A DNA stretch of 64,000 bases from Photobacterium chitinilyticum (GTDB taxonomy: Bacteria > Pseudomonadota > Gammaproteobacteria > Enterobacterales > Vibrionaceae): NCBI RefSeq assembly GCF_004104355.1, contig NZ_RJLM01000005.1:248001-312000 (forward strand). Direction: 5' to 3'. Below the pieces are notes generated by a model. It had not been told where the DNA came from. It saw only the letters and a program-made list of their open reading frames with translations, and made no database searches. The translations under genes and the position numbers were made by a program. Positions 37,723-46,585 of this stretch are shown one piece after another. How positions within the stretch are numbered: the stretch's first letter is position 1; every line of letters starts with the position of its first letter.

Positions 37723-38268
37723 ATGTCTATGTTGTTAATGTTGAAACGGTTGGCTTCGCTGATAGTTGTACTACTGTTGCCCGGATGTTCTACTTCGATT
37801 GATGAATATAAGGGATCGTCGCCGAATTTTGATTTGTTCGGTTATTTTGATGGCACCGTAAAGGCGTGGGGGATGCTGCAAGACAGGAGCGGTAAGCAGA
37901 CCCGGCGGTTTGAAGTGATTATTAAAGGACGTGTTCAAGACAATATGCTAACGCTTGACGAAGATTTTATTTTCGACGATGGTGAAAAGCAGCAGCGCAC
38001 CTGGGTGATTACTCGTGATAATGATGGGAATTTCTCGGGGCGGGCAGATGATGTTATAGGATTGGCGACCGGTAAGGCTGTTGGTAAGGCGCTTAATTGG
38101 CAATATGTATTGCGTGTCCCGGTCGATGGCAGCACATACGATATTAGCCTCGATGATTGGATGTACAGGCAAGATGCTCTCCGGGTATTCAATATCGCAA
38201 AAATGACAAAGTGGGGTTTTACTGTCGGTACATTGACCTTGTTTTTTGAAAAGCAGGATGAGAAGTAG
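37723..38268 (+). CDS. DUF3833 lipoprotein
   Basis: A 181-residue lipoprotein of the DUF3833 family with the lipobox LPGCST (lipidated Cys near residue 22). It continues with FDLFGYFDGTVKAWGMLQDRSG and ends WGFTVGTLTLFFEK. The likely place is the inner face of the outer membrane. The function is unknown. It closes the eleven-gene run that begins with rudS. An imperfect hairpin (AAGCAGGCT / AGGCTGCTT, 38306-38332) follows and may end the transcript. Confidence 0.88.
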   Translation: MSMLLMLKRLASLIVVLLLPGCSTSIDEYKGSSPNFDLFGYFDGTVKAWGMLQDRSGKQTRRFEVIIKGRVQDNMLTLDEDFIFDDGEKQQRTWVITRDNDGNFSGRADDVIGLATGKAVGKALNWQYVLRVPVDGSTYDISLDDWMYRQDALRVFNIAKMTKWGFTVGTLTLFFEKQDEK

Positions 38269-38342
38269 TCCCCCCCATTAGCGGATTATACTCAAGCGAC
38301 CTCAAGAAGCAGGCTTCAGAGTGAGGCTGCTTGGGTATATTA

Positions 38343-39362
38343 TTAACACGTCAGTTTGTGTTTAAACTTTTGCTTAACTTTGTACATTTCAGAATCTGCA
38401 TGACTGAGAAGTGATTGAATATCATGCTCATCAGCTTCACATCGTTTCACTAAGGTATATCCAATAGATGCTGAACAGACGACATTCTCAATGAAACGCT
38501 CGTTTCCGATACCGTTGAGTAGTAGCTGGTATAGCTGACTAAACTCTTCTTCGTTGTTGAACGTTGAGAGAAGAACGAACTCATCACCTCCCATGCGACC
38601 AACAATATCGTTTTTCTGGCTTAGTTGATTTAACCGCTTCGCTGTTTCAATTAATACAAGATCACCAATAGCATGGCCATATTGGTCGTTAATCACTTTA
38701 AAATCATTGATATCGATATAGAACAAAGCAATAAAGCCATCATGCTTGTTATAGTCATCAAGTTCTTGTTGTGTCTTTTGACAAAAAGCGCGGCGGTTGT
38801 AGGCATTAGTCAGAAAATCATAGGTGGCAGATTGCATTAACTCTTCTTCGATCTCGTACTTCTCAAGAGTAACTGCACAGACAGAAGCGGCCATTTCTAA
38901 AATTTCCAGCTCGAAGGGGGTTGGTCTTGCTGGCTCTCGGCTATAAGTGGCAAAAGTACCTAACACTTTATTCTTCGAGGATAGGATAGGAACAGACCAA
39001 CAGGATGCAAGGTTTGCCCTCAAGGTTAAAGGTTTAAATGATGCCCAGTTGTGGTGGTCATTGATATTTTCCGTGATGACTTTTTGTTTATGGTATGCAG
39101 CGGCACCGCATGACCCAGTAGTGGGACCAATAGGCACTCCTTCAAGGGCCTTATTATAAAATTCAGGCAAACTTGGCGCACAAGCACAGTGCAATGTGTT
39201 TGTTTGGGGGTTGAGTAGCAAAATTGATGTTAGGCGATCATTATAAATGTTCTCGGTAACGTCAATTAGCTGTTCCAGCATTTCCTCTTTCTTTTGTCCC
39301 AAGGCGAGCATCCTCAGGATCTTGTTGAAAGCTCTGTGAGCATGAAGAAGTTCGTTTATCAA
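38343..39362 (-). CDS. GAF-GGDEF diguanylate cyclase
   Basis: A soluble cyclase of 339 residues. The N-terminal GAF domain (about 25-165; GSCGAAAYHKQKVI and ANLASCWSVPILSSKNKVLG) is a likely small-molecule or redox sensor. The C-terminal GGDEF domain has an intact GRMGGDEF active loop. The inhibitory RxxD position reads QKND, so the key arginine is missing and product feedback is doubtful. The gene converges on the DUF3833 gene. Confidence 0.92.
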   Translation of the reverse strand: MINELLHAHRAFNKILRMLALGQKKEEMLEQLIDVTENIYNDRLTSILLLNPQTNTLHCACAPSLPEFYNKALEGVPIGPTTGSCGAAAYHKQKVITENINDHHNWASFKPLTLRANLASCWSVPILSSKNKVLGTFATYSREPARPTPFELEILEMAASVCAVTLEKYEIEEELMQSATYDFLTNAYNRRAFCQKTQQELDDYNKHDGFIALFYIDINDFKVINDQYGHAIGDLVLIETAKRLNQLSQKNDIVGRMGGDEFVLLSTFNNEEEFSQLYQLLLNGIGNERFIENVVCSASIGYTLVKRCEADEHDIQSLLSHADSEMYKVKQKFKHKLTC

Positions 39363-39537
39363 AATACTTCCTTTCAGGCTTGTTAGATTATAAGCGTTGC
39401 TTTTAATAGTTATTTTATAATTTTATCTAATTACCTGTAGGCGACAAAGCTAAGGTGCCAGAATTTTGACATTTATTGTGAAAATGTGACCTTCATAATA
39501 TATTTATTAATTGTGGTCGTGGAGTCGCTTGGTTATT

Positions 39538-41211
39538 TCAACTGACCCCTCGTGACATCGCAACAATGCGCTTCAGAATCCAGCGAAGCAGCAATGGTAT
39601 TTCTTCAATATTTTCTTCATCGGTATATTCGACCATTGCCAGCGCAACATCAGGTTTTGCATGATGTTTAAGTGCCCTCACAATAATTTTTTTTGGCGGC
39701 ACTGGGGTATCATGTGGAATATTGGCTAGGTGGCGGAATAAAGGCTCATAACCATTGTGATATAGAAAGTGCTCGATATCCCGATTAGGGAGCACGGTTA
39801 AGCGGTGGCGCTCGGCATCTGCACCCAATAAATGACGCACGGTATCGGCATATTTTTTACCCGCCATATCGCCATCAGCGACAAGATGCCACTCAATTCC
39901 TAAACTTCTGGCTACTTTAATAAGCGGTTTTAAGCCGCTTTGAGCAAATTCAATGATCTGTACGCCTTCTGCTGCGAGGTTATAACCGCAGATACGGGCA
40001 AACTCATTAAACAACCACACCTCGGTTTCACCTTCGACTAATAACCATGCGCGGGCAAAAAGTGCATTAGGGCGATGCACTCTAACATGGAAAGTTACGC
40101 GCCTTTCTTCATCTCGACTTAATCTATTAGGTAAAACTGAATATACATGAGTTCGGTCTGGCTCACGAATTAACTTTTTGATCGTATGCAATGGCACGAC
40201 AGAGGTCAGATCCGGGCTGTTGGTCGTTAAGATTTTTTGCATGGGCATGTTCATCATAAACGACCATGCTTGCTGCAATATGGTTGGGTGAAGACGACCT
40301 TCAGGGTCTTCTAGGATCATGATAGGACGAGAGATGCGCCTTAATTCCACAGGGCCACGTGCTCGGATAAAAGCATTGAGCAAGCCCATCAGTACGAGTC
40401 GACCTTGTTTGGTCATTTGGGGCTGAGTGAGTTGCTCCAAAGGGTTGACGGCATACTGTGCTTTTGCAGGGAAGTGAGCACGGTTAAAGTGCTCTGAACG
40501 GCTATGCGGTGTGAAGGCAAAATAGTGATCGACCAAGACTCTTAAGGCATTAATACTGCTTTTGATTTCTTCAGAGCTAACATGACCTGGTCGGGTCATT
40601 AGGCGTTCGCAAGTGTTTTCTAGCCTGCGCTGAATGCGTGCATTTTCGCTGTTGTCTTTATCTTTATCTTTGTCGCTATGACCATTCCCGTTGCCATTAC
40701 TGTTAAGTGGTTCATTATGTAATCGGCGTGCATCGCGAATTCTTACGATAGGGTGCAAGACCATCAATTGACGGGCAAGCTTATCGCTGTCAGGGCAATC
40801 AATCAGGTGGCCATCATTGTTCAAAAAAGCACGGTGACTGATGATTTTGTCTTCTTTTACGATACTGTCGAGCTGGTAATATAGGTGTTTGAGACCATCA
40901 TTACCCTCAATCCATAGCGGAGCAAAGCCTTTGTATTTACGTGACTTATATTCGCCTGCGTAATCCTCTTTCCAGTGAAGTACGATTTGCAACTGCGTCA
41001 TCTTTTTATGACCGGCGGTGTAGTCGACATGAAAATCAGAAAACTTAAAATTATAGAACTTGGTATCGGGAGAAAGCGCAATACTTAACGCATCAAGCAA
41101 GGAGGACTTACCCCATGCGTTTTCACCAATGAGGACGGTTAACTCATCAAAGGTTAGCGATAGGCGCTTAATTCCCCTGAATCCAGAAACTTCAATTCGC
41201 TTTAGCTGCAT
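39538..41211 (-). CDS. OLD-family ATPase/TOPRIM nuclease (YbjD-like)
   Basis: A 557-residue protein of the overcoming-lysogenization-defect family. It has an N-terminal ABC/SMC-like ATPase with Walker A GENAWGKS (residues 29-36) and signature-region LTQPQMTKQGRLVLMGLLNA. The Walker B-type strand IMILEDPEGRLHP follows. The C-terminal TOPRIM nuclease domain has LLVEGETEVWLF and VADGDMAGKKYAD. A hydrophilic Asp/Asn/Gly-rich linker (around 173-190) interrupts the ATPase. No UvrD-like helicase partner (as in Gabija) is adjacent, so it is a stand-alone OLD similar to E. coli YbjD. It could act in DNA repair or phage defence; nothing nearby marks a defence island. Confidence 0.88.
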   Translation of the reverse strand: MQLKRIEVSGFRGIKRLSLTFDELTVLIGENAWGKSSLLDALSIALSPDTKFYNFKFSDFHVDYTAGHKKMTQLQIVLHWKEDYAGEYKSRKYKGFAPLWIEGNDGLKHLYYQLDSIVKEDKIISHRAFLNNDGHLIDCPDSDKLARQLMVLHPIVRIRDARRLHNEPLNSNGNGNGHSDKDKDKDNSENARIQRRLENTCERLMTRPGHVSSEEIKSSINALRVLVDHYFAFTPHSRSEHFNRAHFPAKAQYAVNPLEQLTQPQMTKQGRLVLMGLLNAFIRARGPVELRRISRPIMILEDPEGRLHPTILQQAWSFMMNMPMQKILTTNSPDLTSVVPLHTIKKLIREPDRTHVYSVLPNRLSRDEERRVTFHVRVHRPNALFARAWLLVEGETEVWLFNEFARICGYNLAAEGVQIIEFAQSGLKPLIKVARSLGIEWHLVADGDMAGKKYADTVRHLLGADAERHRLTVLPNRDIEHFLYHNGYEPLFRHLANIPHDTPVPPKKIIVRALKHHAKPDVALAMVEYTDEENIEEIPLLLRWILKRIVAMSRGVS

Positions 41212-41445
41212 AGTTCACCTCTAGTAATTAGAGTACAGCACCTTTCTTGAGTATGTGCGTGTCAAGGTCACAGATTAATAAGAACTCATTGATTTTAAAC
41301 ACACAATAGCCAATTGCTATAGAAAGCTTGTTGTTGTTCAAAGTGGTTGATATAGTCCGGAAAACTAAGCTCAACCGACCTTTGATGTTTTCTTCAATTG
41401 TTTTGGTCTGAGCGATAAAGATTTTTATATGACTGGAGATGTCAG

Positions 41446-41841
41446 ATGGCTAAGATAATCCATTCAATGATTCGGGTGCAGGACCTAGATAAGTCATTGG
41501 AATTTTACAAACAGGCGCTCGATCTTGATATAGCAGAGCGATTAGATTTTGAAGGCTTCAGCCTTGTTTATCTTCGCAATGAAGAAAATGACATGGAGTT
41601 AGAGCTGACTTGGAATGAAGGTACTGAAGAGTCATATAGCCACGGTTCTGGCTATGGTCATATTGCGGTCGCTGTCGATAACTTGGAAGCTGAGCATGAG
41701 AAACTGACAGGCCTGGGGTTTGAACCTGCCGATGTTAAAGAGTTTTTCCGTGAAGGGCAGTTACTTGCAAAATTCTTTTTTGTACAAGATCCGGATGGCT
41801 ACAAAATTGAATTCCTACAGCGTCATGGTCGCTACCAATAA
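41446..41841 (+). CDS. Glyoxalase I-like VOC protein
   Basis: A 131-residue VOC-fold protein close to lactoylglutathione lyase GloA, which turns the methylglyoxal-glutathione adduct into S-lactoylglutathione. The metal ligands His6 (IHSMIRV), Glu (MELELTWN), His (YGHIAVAV) and Glu (YKIEFLQ) are all present, so it is probably active. GAGATGTCAG precedes the ATG. It is a single gene, divergent from the OLD nuclease gene. Assignment to GloA itself or a close paralogue is uncertain. Confidence 0.85.
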   Translation: MAKIIHSMIRVQDLDKSLEFYKQALDLDIAERLDFEGFSLVYLRNEENDMELELTWNEGTEESYSHGSGYGHIAVAVDNLEAEHEKLTGLGFEPADVKEFFREGQLLAKFFFVQDPDGYKIEFLQRHGRYQ

Positions 41842-41999
41842 TTGCCTTTTTGAAACGCTGAATTCATATTGAGTGTAGTTATTGGATACATGAATTCTTG
41901 TCACTAGCCTTAAACCGCTGGTGGCAATTTATACCGATTAACATAAGTCTTTGGTTTTTCCTGCGCAATTACCTGAACAATTACTCATCCAAATTGACA

Positions 42000-42938
42000 T
42001 TACTGGCCAATGCTAGTGGTTTTGTCAGTAAAATGATGAATAACTTTTCTAAGTAGAATCCCACCGATGATCCCCAATATCATGCACAGTATTGCAATTG
42101 CACCTGCCGGTGAAAAAGAAGGTAGGGCGATCAATAACTGTGAATCATTACCGCCTAGTGCTAAAGAAGCACCAATGCCCATGATCATTCCGGCACTTAA
42201 GTGGGTAATAATCTGAACTGGTCTAAGCTGAAACTCGTTGGCTGAAATTCGCTTTTTGGCACTGATGCCCATACCAAAAACAAGGCCCAATAGAATTAAG
42301 TAGCGTTGAAAGGATGGCCACTTTTCTGTCTCTCCGTGGATGCTGGCGGCCGAAATATCTTTTAGGAGTTGGCTTGGCGACCATTCCGGTATCTGGTAAG
42401 TCAAAATACTCGCAATGACACCGAATAAAATAATGCCCAATAAAATAGGCCTTCTTTGTTGCGGGATACGAAACATAATTAATGCAATAAGAACAAATAA
42501 TACTACTGTGACGGTAATCGATGGGCTTACGATGGGGGCAAGCGCTACATAGTTAAAATTAACGGGTAATGAGGCAAGAAAGCACCAGCCGAGAAGCCAA
42601 CCTACAACTGTTGCCAACATATGATAGTGGCCTTTTGATAGTTTCGTGATTGTAGAGATAGAGCAGCCTTTGTTGATAGCAGCACCGAACCCGAACAGTA
42701 GGCCGCCGAATACAAACGGAGCACTGACAGAATGGCGATTCATGGTGAGGTTAAGATTGCCATCAACAGTTCCAGGTGTGACGAGCCAAAACCAAAAACC
42801 GCAACATAGGATTGTAACTAGAAACCCAGGCCGCTTGGCGAGTAGCTCCTGAACGCCTCTTACCATACAAAGTCCTGTTTTCTGTGCGAGAATGCCGACT
42901 AGCCAAGCAAGGAATATAGGTAGGAGGTAGCTAAACAT
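42000..42938 (-). CDS. YeeE/YedE-family sulfur transporter
   Basis: A 312-residue membrane protein with about nine helices, of the YeeE/YedE (DUF395, PF04143) family. This family includes the thiosulfate importer TsuA. The conserved pore cysteine is seen in NKGCSISTI, and the second repeat has MGIGASLALGGNDSQLL. It may import thiosulfate or a related sulfur compound, but no sulfur gene is beside it, although a sulfurtransferase lies 36 kb away. Confidence 0.85.
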   Translation of the reverse strand: MFSYLLPIFLAWLVGILAQKTGLCMVRGVQELLAKRPGFLVTILCCGFWFWLVTPGTVDGNLNLTMNRHSVSAPFVFGGLLFGFGAAINKGCSISTITKLSKGHYHMLATVVGWLLGWCFLASLPVNFNYVALAPIVSPSITVTVVLFVLIALIMFRIPQQRRPILLGIILFGVIASILTYQIPEWSPSQLLKDISAASIHGETEKWPSFQRYLILLGLVFGMGISAKKRISANEFQLRPVQIITHLSAGMIMGIGASLALGGNDSQLLIALPSFSPAGAIAILCMILGIIGGILLRKVIHHFTDKTTSIGQ

Positions 42939-43187
42939 GATACGACCCTGTCATTAATCTGTCGTGATTATCTACTAACTATAATACGTCTGAACTGGAC
43001 TGATCCGCACTGCGATAGTCTTGTGGGGAAAAGTTCAGCAAGTAAAAACTTCTGTTTGAAGCAATTTTCATTTTGCTATATGTCACAGCCTGAGTTTGCA
43101 CTAGATAATGTATCAGGAAATTATGTGATTTGAGTCATATGTATTATGATATGCCTCATTCTGAACGATGGAGAGCAATAAGCCTGT

Positions 43188-44945
43188 ATGATAATGCACC
43201 GCTCGGCGAAAATAACTATCGCCCATATCAATGACACACACTCACACTTTGAGCCTTCATCAATATCATTAAATTTGCCTGAAGCAGTACTAGAGACGAA
43301 AACATCGGTCTACGCTAGTTGTGGGGGTTTTTCTCGCGTGTCGTCAGCGGTTAAGGATGTCAGAATGCAGGCGCATCTGAAGGGGCGCGAGTTTATGTTT
43401 GTACATGCTGGCGATTGCTTTCAGGGGACATTGTTTTTCTCGTTATATAAAGGTTTAGCGAATGCTAAGTTACTCAATGCTATTGGTGTCGAAGCCATGG
43501 CCTTGGGTAACCATGAGCTTGATATGGGTAATGGTATTGTCGCAGATTTCATGGATCAGGTGAGTTTCCCTTTATTGGTTGCAAACTGGGATCTAGAAAA
43601 TGAAAATCAGAACAAGCCTAATCCACTTCGTGTTAAGAGTAATGTTCATGCATTCGATAACAGTAACGACCATGGTCGTTATATTGTTAAAGACATCAAG
43701 GGTGAACCCGTCGCTGTATTTGGTTTAGCCATTGAAAATATGGCCGGTATTGCCAACCCAGATCCAGACACACACTTTTTGAATGTTGTCAGTGTGGCCA
43801 AGAAAACCATTGCTGCAATTAAGCGGCAAGGAATTAACAAAATTGTATTGCTTAGCCATCTGGGCTATGAGCGAGATCTAGAGTTGGCATCTCAGGTTGA
43901 TGGAGTTGGGGCCATTATCGGTGGTCATACACATACCATGCAGGGTGATTTTTCCAACGTGGGTTACGGTGTCACTGATTCTTATGCCAAAATGGTTAAT
44001 GGAACCTGTGTGGTTCAAGCTGGTTGTAATGCATTGGCGCTGGGGCAGCTTGAACTTGATTTCAACCCTGATGGCAGTGTGGCCAGCGCATCAGGAGTGA
44101 ACCAGTTATTGCTCGGACGACAATTTACGGTTGATGCGACTCGAAGTAAACACCTGGATGATAATAGCCATGATGCGGTTAAGCAGTATTTAAAGGCACA
44201 AACAAATGTACGTTTGTGCCCCAAAGATCCGATTATCGAAAATATCCTCAATACCGAGTACCGTCCCGAAGTGCGCCAGCTACAGACTCAGCATATCGCT
44301 GAAGCGGTTGAGCCTTTGCGTCATGTGCGGATCCCTGATCATCAAGGTGGCAGCCAGATTGCGCCGCTGGTGGTTGATAGCTTTGTCTGGAAAGGCCGCC
44401 AGTTAGGTCATGACGTTGATTTTGGCATTCATAACGCAGGTGGCGTAAGGGCCTCTCTTAATCCGGGACCTGTCACCTCTGCAGATATTGCCGGCAAATT
44501 GTTACCGTTTGCGATTGAGCTCATGGTCTATCAGGTAAAAGGTAAACGTGTCAGGGAAGCATTGGAAGGGGCGATCAACAATGCCATTGACAATGGTGTT
44601 GAAGGGACTGGAAGCGGCAGCTTTCCCTATACATCTAATTTGAGATTTACCTATCGCTGCAGCTCGTCACCCGGCTTCCGGATCGAGAACCTACAGACAT
44701 TAAAATCCGGGAGTTGGATCGATGTAGAAGACGAGGCGGTGTATACATCGGTTTCTTCTGGCTATACCGCAACAGGTAAAGAGGGTTACTGTGCACTGCT
44801 GGATTGTGTTTCAGAACCGCAAGCGCTGAATGTTACAATGGCTGATGCATTTTCAGTTTACGCAAAAGAAATGGGGGTGCTAGCGGCACCGAAAGAAACA
44901 TTGATTTCGTATATTCCATGTGAGTGCTCTCAAGTCGTCGCTTAA
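43188..44945 (+). CDS. UshA-like 5'-nucleotidase/metallophosphatase
   Basis: A 585-residue two-domain hydrolase. The N-terminal metallophosphatase domain shows AHINDTHSH, GDCFQG, GNHELDMG, LSHLGYERD and GGHTHTM, which together hold two metal ions. The C-terminal 5'-nucleotidase domain has IHNAGGVRASL and ELMVYQVKGKRVREALEGA. Unlike UshA it has no signal peptide, so it should act in the cytoplasm. Substrates may be nucleotides, cyclic nucleotides or sugar nucleotides. The ATG at 43188 follows GATGGAGAG; a second ATG lies six bases later. Confidence 0.88.
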   Translation: MIMHRSAKITIAHINDTHSHFEPSSISLNLPEAVLETKTSVYASCGGFSRVSSAVKDVRMQAHLKGREFMFVHAGDCFQGTLFFSLYKGLANAKLLNAIGVEAMALGNHELDMGNGIVADFMDQVSFPLLVANWDLENENQNKPNPLRVKSNVHAFDNSNDHGRYIVKDIKGEPVAVFGLAIENMAGIANPDPDTHFLNVVSVAKKTIAAIKRQGINKIVLLSHLGYERDLELASQVDGVGAIIGGHTHTMQGDFSNVGYGVTDSYAKMVNGTCVVQAGCNALALGQLELDFNPDGSVASASGVNQLLLGRQFTVDATRSKHLDDNSHDAVKQYLKAQTNVRLCPKDPIIENILNTEYRPEVRQLQTQHIAEAVEPLRHVRIPDHQGGSQIAPLVVDSFVWKGRQLGHDVDFGIHNAGGVRASLNPGPVTSADIAGKLLPFAIELMVYQVKGKRVREALEGAINNAIDNGVEGTGSGSFPYTSNLRFTYRCSSSPGFRIENLQTLKSGSWIDVEDEAVYTSVSSGYTATGKEGYCALLDCVSEPQALNVTMADAFSVYAKEMGVLAAPKETLISYIPCECSQVVA

Positions 44946-45233
44946 TAATGTGAATTAACGTGGCTCTGAACAAGAGTGATAAAATCGTTAGTGCTATTTC
45001 AGTGATGAGAATACATATTTATCTACGGAAATGCCGTCAAAACATTGTACTCACGCCCTGTTGAGCGTCATATAAATGGCGGTCTGTTTCTTTATTTATT
45101 CCGCAGAGGTATGTATTTGGGAGCAAGTTAAAAATAATTCGGCTTACTAATAGAAAATTGTGAAAAAGAGCTAAAGACTATTTAATCTATGACGATAAAT
45201 TGGTTGTCAGTTAAATAATCGTGGAGAGCAGAT

Positions 45234-45326
45234 ATGAGTCGAGACTGGATGGATGTAGCCATGGTAACGGGTTGGATTTCAGCTTGGTCAGTATTGATTT
45301 ATTTCATACCCGCTGCAGGGGTTTAG
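45234..45326 (+). CDS. Putative 30-residue small membrane protein
   Basis: A short open frame with a good ribosome-binding site (GTGGAGAGCAG) before its ATG. It codes for MSRDWMDVAMVTGWISAWSV followed by a hydrophobic end with IPAAGV. It can form one amphipathic or membrane helix. A perfect terminator lies about 50 bases after its stop on the same strand, which supports a real transcription unit. I do not recognise the protein. Confidence 0.5.
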   Translation: MSRDWMDVAMVTGWISAWSVLIYFIPAAGV

Positions 45327-45375
45327 TTTGTGTTTGGATATACCTCAACTGAATATGCTCACTGTATTGATCAGT

Positions 45376-45403
45376 AAAAAGCCGCGTACAATCGCGGCTT
45401 TTA
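45376..45403. terminator. Bidirectional terminator between small gene and ribB
   Basis: A perfect 10-bp stem (AAAAGCCGCG / CGCGGCTTTT, loop TACAAT) with A and T tracts on each side serves the small plus-strand gene and ribB on the minus strand. Confidence 0.88.
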
Positions 45404-45421
45404 GATATTATGCCTAACACA

Positions 45422-46099
45422 CTAAGCTGTAATTGCTTCAGGCTTCCCAGAGTTAGCAACTTCCTTTGCCAAACGATAGGCCGCTAAATCTTCTATTGTA
45501 AGTACTGGCATATTGAACTTCTTACCAAACTTAATTACTTCTGGCAGACGGGCCATTGTGCCATCAGGGTTTGTAAGCTCACAAAGTACACCATAAGGTT
45601 TTAACCCGGAAAGACGCATAAGGTCAACGGTGGCTTCTGTATGGCCACGACGAGCTAAAACGCCCTCAGGGTTTGCTTTTAGCGGGAAGACATGACCAGG
45701 ATGGCTTAAATCTTCGGGCTTAGCATTGTCTGCGATAGCTGCTTTGATTGTCGTAACGCGATCAGCGGCAGATACCCCTGTTGTTACCCCTTTTGCTGCT
45801 TCGATGGTAACAGTGAAACCTGTTTGGTTTGCGCTAGTATTATTTTCGACCATCATTGGTAGTTCAAGCTGTTCAACACGATCTTCAGTCAGGCAAAGAC
45901 AAACAATACCTGAGCATTCACGGATCATAATGGCCATTTGTTCTGGCGTTAGTGTTTCAGCTGAAAAAATGATATCGCCTTCATTTTCACGATCTTCATC
46001 ATCAACAACAAGGACGCCGCGACCATGGCGGATTGCATCAAGACCTGCTTCAACGCGCTCGAAAGGCGTACCAAAAGGGGATAGTAGAGACTGATTCAT
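45422..46099 (-). CDS. ribB: 3,4-dihydroxy-2-butanone 4-phosphate synthase RibB
   Basis: RibB makes the four-carbon precursor of riboflavin from ribulose 5-phosphate. The 225-residue protein has the metal/substrate motif [12 protein letters not shown] near residue 35, GHVFPLKA and [11 protein letters not shown] with catalytic His and Glu, and TNPDGTMAR. It lacks the GTP cyclohydrolase II (RibA) domain found fused in some bacteria. An FMN riboswitch lies upstream, so it is a monocistronic, FMN-repressed gene. Confidence 0.97.
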   Translation of the reverse strand: MNQSLLSPFGTPFERVEAGLDAIRHGRGVLVVDDEDRENEGDIIFSAETLTPEQMAIMIRECSGIVCLCLTEDRVEQLELPMMVENNTSANQTGFTVTIEAAKGVTTGVSAADRVTTIKAAIADNAKPEDLSHPGHVFPLKANPEGVLARRGHTEATVDLMRLSGLKPYGVLCELTNPDGTMARLPEVIKFGKKFNMPVLTIEDLAAYRLAKEVANSGKPEAITA

Positions 46100-46230
46100 G
46101 GTAAGAGATACTCCAAATAAAAAGATACCAGAATCAGGGCATGGAAAGTCAGCGTTTCAGCACTGCTGAAATAGCTTTACAGAAATATATAACAAAGCTA
46201 ATGCTCAATATGCACTAACCGTTGCATTGT

Positions 46231-46252
46231 AAAAGCTATGGCAAAATGCCAT
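46231..46252 (-). terminator. Possible switch hairpin between FMN riboswitch and ribB
   Basis: On the minus strand ATGGCATTTTGCCAT followed by AGCTTTT makes a 6-bp stem and short U run. It may be the FMN-controlled terminator. The stem is weak. Confidence 0.4.
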
Positions 46253-46257
46253 CACCG

Positions 46258-46443
46258 ATTCTCTTTCATCCGGACTATAACCGTCGGCTCTGGATTTATG
46301 TTTACAGGTAAACATTGGACCAGATCTGCTGACCTTAGCTGACATTCATTTAAGAATGTCAGCTAAGCGCTCGCGGGCTTTTCAAATCACAAATATGCTG
46401 ATTGAACTACCGCCGGTGGGGAATTTCACCCCGCCCTGAGAAT
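46258..46443 (-). ncRNA. FMN riboswitch (RFN element)
   Basis: Read on the minus strand, the element begins ATTCTCAGGGCGGGGTGAAA and continues with the conserved TTCCCCACCGGCGGTA. It includes a long variable arm with a perfect AGCTGACATTC / GAATGTCAGCT hairpin (46338-46365). It ends with CCGACGGTTATAGTCCGGAT followed by GAAAGAGAAT. These are the conserved blocks of the flavin mononucleotide riboswitch. It lies about 160 bases before the ribB start codon and lowers ribB expression when FMN is plentiful. Confidence 0.96.
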
Positions 46444-46451
46444 TCGGAAAA

Positions 46452-46480
46452 ATCTTAGGCAAATCAATTGGCACATGCAA
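46452..46480 (-). promoter_or_regulatory. Sigma-70 promoter of ribB
   Basis: On the minus strand TTGCAT and TAAGAT are separated by 17 bases. The -10 lies nine bases upstream of the riboswitch, so transcription would start at its 5' edge. Confidence 0.7.
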
Positions 46481-46585
46481 GAGAAAGTGTCGATTTTGGG
46501 TCATAACTTTGAACCAGCCAGTTAAATGGGTGATTAGTAACCAGCTAAAGGTCTGCTTTCTAATATATTTAGATGTTAATATCGC

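Noticed and set aside
39538-41211. Defence island around the OLD nuclease
   Set aside because: Neighbours are a GGDEF cyclase, a glyoxalase-like gene and a sulfur transporter; there is no other defence gene, integrase or repeat.
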